A program made the translations under genes and the position numbers. Under the pieces are notes generated by a model, which made no database searches, was not told the DNA's origin, and saw only the letters and a program-made list of their open reading frames with translations. Positions 43,375 through 52,163 of a stretch of DNA of 64,000 nucleotides are shown here, piece by piece (within the stretch, counting starts at the first letter, position 1; each line of letters begins with the position of its first letter). Source of the stretch: CBDBKE01 sp965218055 (GTDB lineage Bacteria > Acidobacteriota > Terriglobia > JAJPHL01 > JAPKYU01); NCBI GenBank assembly GCA_965218055.1, contig CBDCKA010000001.1, positions 620,001 through 684,000 of the forward strand, read 5' to 3'.

Positions 43375-43514
43375 CAGCGACTCCTCAGCGGAAACATCGG
43401 CCGTGGCGGCGACCCTGCGCGCCCGCTTCAGCTTCAGGCCGACCAGGATCGCTTTTTCCCGCTGTTGCGCTTCCCGGTGACTGCGCTCGTCTTGCGGATC
43501 CGTGGAGCGAATGA

Positions 43515-43826
43515 CTATCCCTCGCTCACTTCGGCGCCCTCGGTCACTTCGGGGTTGGACGGCGCCGGCTGAGTTTGCTCCGGGTTCTGGTCTCCCGGCG
43601 GCGTTGGCGCAGACCCGTGCGTCCTGGTCATCACTACTGTCGAGATTGCGTGCTTGAAAATCAACTGCTCCTGGTTGCTGCTCTCCAGGATCAGCGAGTA
43701 TTTGTCAAAGCTCCTGATCTTTCCCGACAGTTTGACGCCGCTGACCAGATAAATCGCAATAGGAGTCTTCTCCTTGCGTGCCGCGTTGAGGAAGGACTCC
43801 TGGATGTTTTGAGCCGCCCTGTCCAT
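43515..43826 (-). CDS. hfq: RNA chaperone Hfq
   Basis: Hfq is a hexameric Sm-like protein that pairs small RNAs with mRNAs. The 103-residue protein has Sm1 (AIYLVSGVKLSGKIRSFDKY) and Sm2 with the diagnostic FKHAIST near 57-63. A 35-residue acidic, Pro-rich tail follows. GGGAG lies six bases before the ATG. A promoter with TACAAT lies 30 bases upstream of the start. It begins the hfq-hflX-pgsA-amrA run; hfq-hflX pairing is common in bacteria. Confidence 0.93.
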   Translation of the reverse strand: MDRAAQNIQESFLNAARKEKTPIAIYLVSGVKLSGKIRSFDKYSLILESSNQEQLIFKHAISTVVMTRTHGSAPTPPGDQNPEQTQPAPSNPEVTEGAEVSEG

Positions 43827-43855
43827 AGGTTTCTCCCGCTCTTCTTCCTCCCAAC

Positions 43856-43884
43856 ATTGTACCGCCGCCCGTGCGGCCCTGCAA
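43856..43884 (-). promoter_or_regulatory. Predicted sigma-70 promoter of hfq
   Basis: On the reverse strand: TTGCAG (43884-43879), a 17-bp spacer and TACAAT (43861-43856). It lies 30 bases upstream of the hfq ATG. Confidence 0.5.
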
Positions 43885-43946
43885 GGAAGCCCGCGCGCCG
43901 CCGCGGCCCCTACAACCTGCCCTGCTGCCGTGGTAGCCGCCCGCCG

Positions 43947-43955
43947 TGGTAGAAT
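43947..43955 (+). promoter_or_regulatory. Predicted extended -10 promoter of guaB
   Basis: TGG followed by TAGAAT ends five bases before the guaB ATG. Transcription would begin at or next to the A of the ATG. Confidence 0.5.
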
Positions 43956-43960
43956 GCTCC

Positions 43961-45427
43961 ATGCTTGAGCGCAATCTGCCGGAAGCCCTGACCTTTGACG
44001 ATGTCCTGCTGGTCCCCACTCGTTCGGCGGTCATGCCCGCCGAGGTGAGCACGAGCACCCGCTTCAGCCGCAACATCACTCTGAACATTCCCATTGTCAG
44101 TTCGGCCATGGATACGGTGACCGAGTCCAGGCTGGCGATCGCTATCGCCCAGCAGGGGGGCCTGGGAGTGATCCACCGCAACATGCCGGTCGAGCAACAG
44201 GCCAAACAGGTGGACAAGGTGAAGCGGAGTGAGAGCGGCATGATCGTCGAGCCGGTGACGATGTCGCCAGAGAACCGGATTCACGAGGCGCTGGAGGTGA
44301 TGCGCCACTACAAGATCTCCGGCGTCCCCGTCACTCGCAGCGGAAAACTGGTGGGCATCCTGACCAACCGGGACCTGCGATTTGAGACCCGCCTGGACCT
44401 GCCCATCGCCGACGTGATGACCAAGGAGAAACTGATCACCGTTCCGGTAGGCACCACCCTGGAGGAAGCGGAAAAAATCCTGCACCGCCACCGCGTGGAA
44501 AAGCTGCTGGTGGTGGACGAGGCCTACAACCTGAAGGGGCTCATCACGGTCAAAGACATCCAGAAGAAGATCAAGTATCCGCATTCGGCCAAGGACTCCC
44601 AGGGGCGGCTGCGCGTGGGCGCAGCGGTGGGAGCCAGCGGCGATTATTTGGAACGCGCGCAGGAACTGGTGCGCGCCCGCGTGGACGTGCTGGCCATCGA
44701 CACGGCTCACGGCCACACCGAGCGGGTCATCCAGGCAATCCGCACCCTCCGCTCCAAGCTTCCGGAGGTGGAACTGGTGGCCGGCAACGTCAGCACCTTC
44801 GATGGGGCCTGCGAGTTGATCCGCAACGACGTGGACGGAGTCAAGGTGGGCATGGGGCCCGGCTCCATCTGCACCACGCGCGTGATCAGCGGCACCGGCA
44901 TGCCGCAGGTGACTGCCATCGCCGAGGCGGCGCGAGCGGCCAAAGACAGCGGCATCCCCATCATTGCCGACGGCGGCATCAAGTACTCCGGCGATATGAC
45001 CAAGGCCCTGGCCGCCGGCGCCTGCACGGTGATGATCGGCAGCCTATTCGCCGGCACCGACGAGAGCCCCGGAGAGACCATCCTCTACCAGGGGCGTACC
45101 TTCAAGGCCTACCGCGGCATGGGGTCTCTGGGAGCAATGCAGGAAGGCACCGCCGAGCGATACGCACAGTTTGTGGAAGACGGCGCCAGTAACAAGCTGG
45201 TCCCCGAAGGGATTGAGGGGCGCGTGCCCTATAAGGGCACGCTCGACGCCATGGTGCAGCAACTGGTCGGCGGCCTGCGCTCGGGCATGGGCTATTGCGG
45301 AGTGTCGAGCGTCGAAGAGTTGCAGCACCATGCACGGTTTGTGCGCGTCTCGCCAGCCGGGCTGCGCGAGGGCCACGTGCACGACGTGATCATCACCAGG
45401 GAAGCTCCCAACTATCGATTAGACTAA
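43961..45427 (+). CDS. guaB: Inosine-5'-monophosphate dehydrogenase
   Basis: GuaB converts IMP to XMP in GMP synthesis. The 488-residue protein has the catalytic barrel split by two CBS domains (about residues 95-205). The active-site loop is GMGPGSICTTRVISGTG, with the nucleophilic Cys near 304. IADGGIKYSGDMTKALAAGA and the flap YRGMGSLGAM follow. The start MLERNLPEALTFDDVLL fits the family; a five-codon upstream ATG at 43946 lies before the predicted transcription start. It is divergent from hfq. Confidence 0.95.
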   Translation: MLERNLPEALTFDDVLLVPTRSAVMPAEVSTSTRFSRNITLNIPIVSSAMDTVTESRLAIAIAQQGGLGVIHRNMPVEQQAKQVDKVKRSESGMIVEPVTMSPENRIHEALEVMRHYKISGVPVTRSGKLVGILTNRDLRFETRLDLPIADVMTKEKLITVPVGTTLEEAEKILHRHRVEKLLVVDEAYNLKGLITVKDIQKKIKYPHSAKDSQGRLRVGAAVGASGDYLERAQELVRARVDVLAIDTAHGHTERVIQAIRTLRSKLPEVELVAGNVSTFDGACELIRNDVDGVKVGMGPGSICTTRVISGTGMPQVTAIAEAARAAKDSGIPIIADGGIKYSGDMTKALAAGACTVMIGSLFAGTDESPGETILYQGRTFKAYRGMGSLGAMQEGTAERYAQFVEDGASNKLVPEGIEGRVPYKGTLDAMVQQLVGGLRSGMGYCGVSSVEELQHHARFVRVSPAGLREGHVHDVIITREAPNYRLD

Positions 45428-45456
45428 GCTGGCGATTGGACTAACAGATCACTTCT

Positions 45457-46119
45457 TTAGCTTTCTGGTGGAAGCCGATCCACGACGACGTTCAGCCATA
45501 CTTTCTGATATAGGCGTGACTCGAAGACCTTGCTCTTATCCAACCCCAGCTTTTCGGCCTCGGCTTGCCGTTCTCGGCGTTCAAAGGTCTCCAGGCGCGG
45601 ATCGTACATTACCTCATCAAATACTTCGTTCGGTTTGATCTGCACGCGAATTAGCCCTTCTTCTTTGGGCAAATCACGCTCTTCGACATAAATGACGCGA
45701 ACCTCATCTTCGTGTGCAAACTCCTTGCGTTTCATAAGGAGTAGCTCTGCTCTGTTCTGTCCCCCTTCGAAAGCCTTCATTGATGTGCTGCTACGTATTC
45801 GATTGCCGATGTCTTTGCGAATCTCTTCTGCCTCCATGTAGCGCACCGCGCCAATAAACCAGGATGATCTAGGATACGTTTGAGGCGGGGACGCGGCACG
45901 CACGGCCTGGAGAAGCTTTCGCGCCGTGCTTCTAACTCGGACACCTTCCTCTCTCGGGCTTATGTTGCGCCGAAAGTGTGGATCTATGGCGACTCTGGAA
46001 TAGGCCCGCAAAAGGGTGTCCGAGTCGTTTGTCCTCGACCAACACTGCGCGTATGCTGGCCGGAGGTGCTCCACGAGGGGTATCTGCCGCAATGGGCGAG
46101 TGCCTCTAACCTCGATCAT
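45457..46119 (-). CDS. DUF2971-like protein, N-terminally truncated
   Basis: The 220-residue frame matches the later part of DUF2971 proteins. It has CWSRTNDSDTLLRAYSR, then VRVRSTARKLLQAV, WFIGAVRYMEAEEI and a block LLLMKRKEFAHEDEVRVIYV. The N-terminal 60-80 residues typical of the family are missing. The frame starts about 20 bases from an IS3-family element, so the gene was probably cut by it. DUF2971 proteins have no proven reaction and often sit in accessory or defence islands. It may be a pseudogene; the ATG at 46119 is simply the first available. Confidence 0.55.
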   Translation of the reverse strand: MIEVRGTRPLRQIPLVEHLRPAYAQCWSRTNDSDTLLRAYSRVAIDPHFRRNISPREEGVRVRSTARKLLQAVRAASPPQTYPRSSWFIGAVRYMEAEEIRKDIGNRIRSSTSMKAFEGGQNRAELLLMKRKEFAHEDEVRVIYVEERDLPKEEGLIRVQIKPNEVFDEVMYDPRLETFERRERQAEAEKLGLDKSKVFESRLYQKVWLNVVVDRLPPES

Positions 46120-46192
46120 GACTGACCAGACCGATTTTTTGTACCAACCGTAGCGAGAGTTTACATCGCAGCCTGGGGCTGTGAAACTGGTT

Positions 46193-47041
46193 TCAGTGGC
46201 AGGGGAGGGGGGCTATAGCCCCCGGCGCCGGGGGCCTATAGCCGAGCGCCGAGTGCGGCCGCACCGTGTTGTATTGCACCCTCCACTGTTCAATCACCAC
46301 CTGTGCCTCCTTCAACGAGTAGAAGATCTCTCCATTCAGGCATTCGTCCCGCAGCTTCCCATTGAAACTCTCGCAGTACCCGTTCTCCCAGGGACTGCCC
46401 GGTTCGATGTACAGTGTCCCTGTCCCTAGATTTGCCAACCACTGGCGCAGTTCTTGGGCGATGAACTCGGGACCATTGTCGGATCGAATCTGTTCCGGTA
46501 TCCCTCGCCACAACATCACGTCCGACAACGCCTCAATGATTTGTTGGCTGCCCATCCTCCGCTCCACCCGGATCGCCAGGCATTCCCGCGTGTACTCATC
46601 CAGCAAGGTCAGCAGCCGCAGCGTTCTCCCCTCGTGCGTTCTGGCACTCATGAAGTCGTAGCTCCAAACGTGGTTCGGTCGCTCCGGCCGTAGTCGCACA
46701 CAGGAGCCGTCGTTCAACCACAACCGACCCCGGGGCTTCTGTTTTTGCGGCACTTTCAGCCCCTCGCGCCGCCAGATTTGCTGTACTCGATCCTTGCCCA
46801 CTTCCCATCCCACGCCCCGCAGTAAAGCGGTGATCCGGCGGTACCCATACCGCCCATACTTCGTTGCCAGGGCAATGACAGCTCGCGTCAGCTTTTCTTC
46901 GTCCAGCCGAGGATTCGGTTCCTATCGTTGCGTCCCTCTCCATTGCCCCAGCAGCCGGCAGGCATACCGTTCCGACAACCCGTGTTGCTCCCGCGCATGC
47001 TCTACCGCACAACGCCGCCGCTCAGGGCTTAGAAGTTTCCC
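46193..47041 (-). pseudogene. IS3-family transposase OrfB with internal stop
   Basis: The frame runs from the GGGAAAC site through LLSPERRRCAVEHAREQHGL and ACRLLGQWRGTQR to a TAG at 46922-46924. It then continues in the same frame as EPNPRLDEEKLTRAVIALA to the DDE core (VWSYDFMSA, IRSDNGPEF, ENGYCESFNGKLRDE) and a stop at 46193. Homologues read TQRYEP here, so a Tyr codon has become TAG. The catalytic part could still be made from an internal start, but the element is probably dead unless the stop is suppressed. Confidence 0.8.
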
Positions 47042-47268
47042 TGTGCCACATCCCGCAGCACCTGCTTCTCCAGCGACAGCTCCGCGACCAGTCGCTTCAG
47101 GCGAGTGTTCTCCTTCTCCAATTCCTTCAGCCGTTTCGCCTGATCCAGCTTCAGCCCCCCATATTCCTTCCGCCACCGGTAGTAGGTCTGGGTGTGGATT
47201 CCGGCTTCTTTGCAGGCTTGGGGCGCAGTCTTCCCGTTCGCCATCTGCACTTCTATCTGCCGTAGCAC
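47029..47268 (-). CDS. IS3-family transposase OrfA
   Basis: The protein has the helix-turn-helix (ACKEAGIHTQTYYRWRKEYG) and zipper (RLKELEKENTRLKRLVAELS) of IS3 OrfA, ending DVAQGNF. The given GTG start omits conserved-looking upstream codons (YKPEQIVAV) that are open back to 47305 but have no ATG, GTG or TTG. Either a rare start is used or the 5' end is damaged. The -1 slip into orfB would occur on GGGAAAC at 47035-47041. Confidence 0.75.
   Translation of the reverse strand: MLRQIEVQMANGKTAPQACKEAGIHTQTYYRWRKEYGGLKLDQAKRLKELEKENTRLKRLVAELSLEKQVLRDVAQGNF
47035..47041 (-). other. Programmed -1 frameshift heptamer G GGA AAC
   Basis: In the orfA frame the codons are CAG GGA AAC, matching the X XXY YYZ rule. 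The orfB frame is -1 from here, and the orfA stop follows two codons later. Confidence 0.65.
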
Positions 47269-47340
47269 CGCTACAATCTGCTCCGGCTTGTAACTCCTTG
47301 TCGGCTTGACCTCACTTCCTCCTCAAGTGGATTCTCTCTC

Positions 47341-47940
47341 TTTCCACTTGGTACAAAAAGCGCCGGTCAGGTCAGTGAAGAAGTCTTGCTGGCCGTCATT
47401 CGCCATCGGATGCACATGCGTGGACGCATAGTCATAGCCGAAGCGATAGAGGAATCGCATGTTCAGTCGCTTCGCCACTTCTTCTGCCTTGGGTCTGCGC
47501 CACCTCGGTGGGTTCTTCGAAAGGAGCCGTGCCCGCTCCTCCTGCACCGGAGTAACTTCAAACAGCTTGCTTTCTAAAGCATGAGCGAACGCCGAATCAC
47601 TTCGCACTCTATTGATCGCGCTGTGCTGCTCAAGAAAGGACCACGCTTCGAATACTTCGAATTCGTTCTCAGCATGTAGGTGGGACAGATGAAAGAGCCT
47701 GTCGAGAAGACACCGATGTAATATCCAGCAGTCCTGATAGTCCTGTAAGTCCCATAGCCGGAAGACTGCCCTCGCCATCACGTCCGTCCGCGCAATGACG
47801 TTGCGGATGATTAGATCGCGATCGTGCTCCTGTTGACGGACGAACTCGAAAAGGATGATCTCGGAAATCCCGTGGAAGGCATCGAGAGCTTCGGCGTACG
47901 ACTCCACCGGCAAGTAGCCCGCAGGATTGGACTTTGCCAC
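47341..47940 (-). CDS. DUF5677-like protein, 3' end replaced by IS sequence
   Basis: About 200 residues starting at a GTG (47938-47940). The sequence has a helical pattern with RDLIIRNVIARTDVMARAVF, then DYQDCWILHRCLLDRLFHL, and ends near FGYDYASTHVHPMANDGQQD. The last stretch is typical of DUF5677 proteins, which have no proven function and are common in accessory islands. The last dozen residues are encoded by the end of the IS3 element and the frame stops at about 47323, so the native C-terminus is missing. Confidence 0.6.
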
Positions 47941-47974
47941 GCCTTACTCTCGCATCTAAGCGCCCACGCTCCCT

Positions 47975-48006
47975 GCACCTAACAATCTCGATTAGACCTT
48001 AGGTGC
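47975..48006. terminator. Inverted repeat between the ndh-like gene and DUF5677
   Basis: GCACCTAA (47975-47982) pairs with TTAGGTGC (47999-48006) around a 16-base loop. There is no T-run. It could act as a weak terminator or a boundary of the accessory patch. Confidence 0.3.
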
Positions 48007-48037
48007 CCATGCGCGTCAAGCAATCTGCGCGGTACCC

Positions 48038-49357
48038 TCAAGACGGCCAGCGCCGCACCTGGCTAGGCCGTGGGAGGACTGGGGGGGCAGGGTCGCACAG
48101 GGGGCAGCCCACCGGCTTGCGAATGATGGTGGTGTCCCTTGGGAACAGCGATGCCAGCGACCAGTCCAGGGCCACCTGGATTTGCTTCTTCAGGCCGACG
48201 AGCTTGTACAGGTGCACGGCGTTCCAGAACAGCCAGGCCAGAAAGCCGCTGAACTGGATCCCCATCAGGTCCACCACGGCATCGTTCATGCCCAGCGAAA
48301 CCAGGTAGCCCGGCGGCTGAAAATCCACGGCGAGCAGGTGCGAATCGCCGTCCGCAAGCCGAAGAATGTTCTCCGCCGCCACCCGCCCGTGGACAATGGC
48401 CAGGGGCGCCACGCGCGGCGACTGCTCCGGGCGCCATCCTGCAATCACCGCATTGTCCCCGGTCACGAACACTTCCGGGTGACCCTCCAGTTGCAGGAAG
48501 GGATTGACCACCGCCCGGCCCAGGCGGTCGTGGGGTCCGGGCAAGCTCTCCACCAGCGGATGCGCGCGCACGCCGGCAGTCCAGATCATGATTCCGGCAG
48601 GCTCCACGCGGCCGCCACTCAATTCCACCGCCCCAGGCAGACACCGTGTCACCGAGGTTGAGGTGAGTACGCTGATCCCTTGTGCTTCCAGCTTCCGCGC
48701 CGCCCGGCGCGCCAGGCGCGAGTCCACACCGCTCAGTATGGCCGGACCGGCTTCGACCAGCAGCAGCCGGACGTCGGCGGCCGAGATGCCCCGGTAACGC
48801 TTCAGCACGTGACCGAAGATCAGGTCCTGTAGCTCGGCGACGGTTTCCACGCCCGTGTAGCCGCCACCGATGACCACCAGACTGAGCAGACGGCGGCGTC
48901 GCTCCGGGTCCGGCTCGTGATCGGCGTGCTCGAAAATGTCCAGCAGCCGGTCACGGAGCTGGATGGCGCCTTCGAGCGTCTTCAGCGGGAAGCAATGCTC
49001 GGCTGCGCCGGGAATGCCAAAGTAGTCGGTGACGCTGCCTGGCCCCAGCACCAGGAAGTCGTACTCCAGCTCGCCGCCAGTGCGGAACTGCAGCTTCTTG
49101 CCGGGCAGGTCCACCGCCGTGACTTCCTCCCGGCGAAAGGCAAAGCGGCGAGCGCGCCGCACGTCGCGCACCGTCTGAATGATGTGGCGCGGCTCGATGT
49201 AGCAGGAGATGATCTGGGGAAGCAGCGGCGTGAACAACAGGTAGTTCTGGTCACTGACCAGAGTCAGAGTGACATCGCGGCGCGTCCGCCAGCGCGACTC
49301 TAGGCGCGCCACGGTTTCCAGACCTCCGAAGCCTGCACCGACAAGCACCACCCGCAT
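48038..49357 (-). CDS. ndh: NADH dehydrogenase type II (NDH-2), FAD-dependent
   Basis: NDH-2 moves electrons from NADH to quinone without pumping protons. The 439-residue protein has the FAD motif VVLVGAGFGGLETVARL at residues 3-19, then NYLLFTPLLPQ. The NADH motif LVVIGGGYTGVETVAEL is near 162, and VTGDNAVI is near 300. The C-terminal 100 residues hold an amphipathic membrane-binding region (FLAWLFWNAVHLYKLVGLKK), as in NDH-2. The tail has an unusual CPLCDP pair. It stands alone, reverse to the LysM-M15 gene. Confidence 0.88.
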   Translation of the reverse strand: MRVVLVGAGFGGLETVARLESRWRTRRDVTLTLVSDQNYLLFTPLLPQIISCYIEPRHIIQTVRDVRRARRFAFRREEVTAVDLPGKKLQFRTGGELEYDFLVLGPGSVTDYFGIPGAAEHCFPLKTLEGAIQLRDRLLDIFEHADHEPDPERRRRLLSLVVIGGGYTGVETVAELQDLIFGHVLKRYRGISAADVRLLLVEAGPAILSGVDSRLARRAARKLEAQGISVLTSTSVTRCLPGAVELSGGRVEPAGIMIWTAGVRAHPLVESLPGPHDRLGRAVVNPFLQLEGHPEVFVTGDNAVIAGWRPEQSPRVAPLAIVHGRVAAENILRLADGDSHLLAVDFQPPGYLVSLGMNDAVVDLMGIQFSGFLAWLFWNAVHLYKLVGLKKQIQVALDWSLASLFPRDTTIIRKPVGCPLCDPAPPVLPRPSQVRRWPS

Positions 49358-49451
49358 ACGTTTCCCCTCTCAGCCGGCTGACCCGGCAATTGCCAGCTAG
49401 ACCGCCTCGAGCAGTTCGAACAATCGGAACCGCACTGGTGTCTATTATCGT

Positions 49452-49580
49452 ATGAAGCAGCGGAATCCTTTGCGGTGGCTTTTGGCACCGGCTCTGCTCG
49501 CTGCGGCCCAATACAGTTCTTGTTCGGACCGGGTTCTCTCAAGGAGTAGGTGTTGCGGCGCCGGTTCAGGCAGGGCCTAG
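49452..49580 (+). pseudogene. Signal-peptide remnant, duplicate of the 5' end of the gene at 50513
   Basis: A 42-codon ORF begins MKQRNPLRWLLAPALLAAAQ. At the DNA level 49461-49511 is about 82% identical to 50503-50553, the start of the secreted protein gene downstream (NPMRWLLPLALLAVAQ). Similarity ends after AAQ and the rest is not protein-like. It is best read as the leftover 5' end of a duplicated gene whose body was lost, with the LysM-M15 gene now lying between the two copies. Confidence 0.6.
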
Positions 49581-49649
49581 AGAAGGTCTTTCCGGTTTCG
49601 TCGGAAGACCAGTTAGCAAACCCGAGCCTACCCTGGAGAGGAGGTCGCG

Positions 49650-50363
49650 ATGGCACAACGGTATGTGATTCGGAAGCAGGACACGCTAGCGAAGATTGCG
49701 AGGCGGTTCTATGGGCATGCGTCTCTGTATAAGAAGCTAGCTCTCTACAACGGAATACAAAATCCCAATCTGATTGTGGTCGGGCAGGCAATTGAGGTTC
49801 CCTCCCGGCGCGAGCTCGAAGGCAAACAGGTGGGCCCCGCAATCCCGCCTGTCGCCCTGCCTTCTACAGTGCCGACACTGGCAACCCCTAACGGCCTCAA
49901 AGGTGTCTTGGCCACGTTCGGAAATATCTACGACTTCATCCGGGACGACGGCAACTTGGATCCCGGCTTTGAATCCAAGTTCCTGATGCGCACGCGGTTG
50001 CCTTTTTCGATTCCGCTTTCCTGGGACCAGTCCAAAAAAGTTCGCCGACTCTATTGCCATTCAAAATTGAAATTAGTCTTTCCTGCTGTCTTCGCTGAGC
50101 TTCAGAAGGAGGGATTGCGGACAGCGATTAGGACATTTGGCGGCTGTTTCAACTTTCGCGGCAAACGAACCAGCGGAAAGCTATCGACCCATTGTTGGGG
50201 TATCTCGATTGATCTGAACCCGGAGACGAATGCGCAGGGCACGGCCGGGGACATGCACCCCGGTGTGGTGACGGTCTTCCGTCGGTTCGGTTTCAAGTGG
50301 GGTGGGGATTGGTCAGGCAGGAGCAAGGACCCGATGCACTTTCAATTCTGTACTGGCTACTGA
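49650..50363 (+). CDS. LysM domain plus M15-type D-Ala-D-Ala peptidase
   Basis: The 237-residue protein begins directly with a LysM peptidoglycan-binding domain at residues 4-51 (YVIRKQDTLAKIARRFYGHA). A Pro-rich linker follows, then an M15/VanY-like peptidase: STHCWGISIDLNPET near 179-193 (the S-x-H-x3-G-x3-D zinc motif) and DPMHFQF near 228. It would cut peptide stems of peptidoglycan. There is no signal peptide, so it is more like a phage endolysin or a baseplate-associated LysM protein than a resident wall enzyme. GAGGAGG lies six bases before the ATG. Base composition is lower in GC than its neighbours. Confidence 0.8.
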   Translation: MAQRYVIRKQDTLAKIARRFYGHASLYKKLALYNGIQNPNLIVVGQAIEVPSRRELEGKQVGPAIPPVALPSTVPTLATPNGLKGVLATFGNIYDFIRDDGNLDPGFESKFLMRTRLPFSIPLSWDQSKKVRRLYCHSKLKLVFPAVFAELQKEGLRTAIRTFGGCFNFRGKRTSGKLSTHCWGISIDLNPETNAQGTAGDMHPGVVTVFRRFGFKWGGDWSGRSKDPMHFQFCTGY

Positions 50364-50512
50364 GCCACAGCGGGCGCTTGACGCGGAGCCCATTACGCAA
50401 AGCACGGATTCGGCGCAGATACGCTCCTCAGTGGCGACCGCCACGGGTGTTTCCTCAAAACATGTTGACAGGAAATTGCCGAAATGGGAAAAGAGAACCA
50501 AGGCTGAATCCT

Positions 50513-51184
50513 ATGCGATGGCTTTTACCGTTGGCTCTGCTCGCTGTGGCCCAACTGGCGTTGGCAACGCCCGTACCCCAAGGGCAAGGTTCGGCTGCCA
50601 GGCCCGGACAGCGGATCGTCTACGAAGGCATTGTCTCTTTCAAGGGAGAGACGATTGGGACCACAATCCTGCTGGAAACCTCCAGCGATACCGGGACAAG
50701 CAATGCCGACGCTGGGACCACGGTGACCGGGTGGATTCAGCGGCACGACTTTTTTTCCATTGACTCCGGCCATATGAATGAAGACCAGATCGTGTTCACT
50801 TCCGGCGGCAACCAGTACACCATTAAACGGCGTACGAACCGGATCATCTATTCCGGGCCGGATGGCAGCGGCAACAGGCGGGTGGAGAAGATGACTCTCA
50901 TCAGCGGGCGTGCCTATCGCCTTACCGAGGCCATCCGAGGCCGGCATGAGCTCACGCTCCAGAAGAATCAGCTGGAAAAGCACTACTTGGTGGGCCGGCC
51001 TGCGGTGTGGAAACGAACAGGCCCGCCCATAGACCGCTTCCCCCGCGTGGAGGAAGTTGTGGGCCACACGATTCGGGCCTGGCTTGCCAGGAGTGGTGGT
51101 ATCTACTACGTGGCCGTTCTCGAGGAACCCGAAGGCATGGACCTACAGAAAAAGCCCCCAAAGAAAAAGAAGAAAAAGAAATAG
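50513..51184 (+). CDS. Secreted protein of unknown function with lysine-rich tail
   Basis: I do not recognise the 223-residue protein. It has a signal peptide (RWLLPLALLAVAQLALATP). The beta-rich mature part opens VYEGIVSFKGETIGTTILLE, and it ends in a tail of about ten Lys. The ATG at 50513 begins the signal peptide; the longer frame to 50297 lies mostly in the preceding gene. A second, degraded copy of its 5' end lies at 49452. It converges on sodA, 53 bases away. Confidence 0.65.
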   Translation: MRWLLPLALLAVAQLALATPVPQGQGSAARPGQRIVYEGIVSFKGETIGTTILLETSSDTGTSNADAGTTVTGWIQRHDFFSIDSGHMNEDQIVFTSGGNQYTIKRRTNRIIYSGPDGSGNRRVEKMTLISGRAYRLTEAIRGRHELTLQKNQLEKHYLVGRPAVWKRTGPPIDRFPRVEEVVGHTIRAWLARSGGIYYVAVLEEPEGMDLQKKPPKKKKKKK

Positions 51185-51237
51185 GCAAGGGGCTGGCATT
51201 CCCAGGTGGTGCCCTAGGACACTACCCATTCCCGCGG

Positions 51238-51846
<609 letters not shown>

Positions 51847-52163
51847 GTGGATCTCCTTTCTGCTTACTCCTGTAATGGCAGTCCTTGGGAACAGGAAAGG
51901 ATACCGCAAATCCTGGAGAATACTGCAAGATCTTGAAGCGAGTCAGCGATTGGAAGACACTTGCCTCCTGCTCGAACCCAGGCTTGTGCTGACGGGCCGC
52001 GTTATTGCTCTGGGTGCGCTGGCCCGCGGGCCAGAGTACAATGTCTTTTTACTATGCCTCCGTAGTTGGGCCAATGCGCGTAGCAGCGAGCCAGCAGAGC
52101 GGCCAGGTCTGGAACGGCAGAACGCTTGTACACTTTGCTGATCGAGGAAGGAATGGGCACGCT
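51847..52163. promoter_or_regulatory. Divergent sodA/tal control region with a 16-bp palindrome
   Basis: This 317-bp stretch holds no gene. A perfect palindrome CTGGCCCGCGGGCCAG (52019-52034) sits two bases before TACAAT (52037-52042), a likely -10 box for tal. No matching -35 box is seen, so the palindrome may be a regulator site overlapping the promoter. The tal leader would be about 110 bases. Confidence 0.45.

Larger units (their letters stand above)
46137..47356 (-). mobile_element. IS3-family insertion sequence, inactivated (boundaries approximate)
   Basis: The ends share TTTTTGTACCAA as inverted repeats (about 46136-46147 on the left; about 47348-47359 on the right, read in reverse). 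A GAGAG-containing stretch follows each. The element carries orfA and a broken orfB on the reverse strand. No direct target duplication is seen outside the ends. The flanks are pieces of two different genes, which suggests a rearrangement after insertion. Boundaries are uncertain by about 10 bases. Confidence 0.7.

Noticed and set aside
45457..47940. Complete two-gene defence system
   Set aside because: Both flanking genes are truncated by IS sequence and the families have no proven pairing, so only a remnant is claimed.
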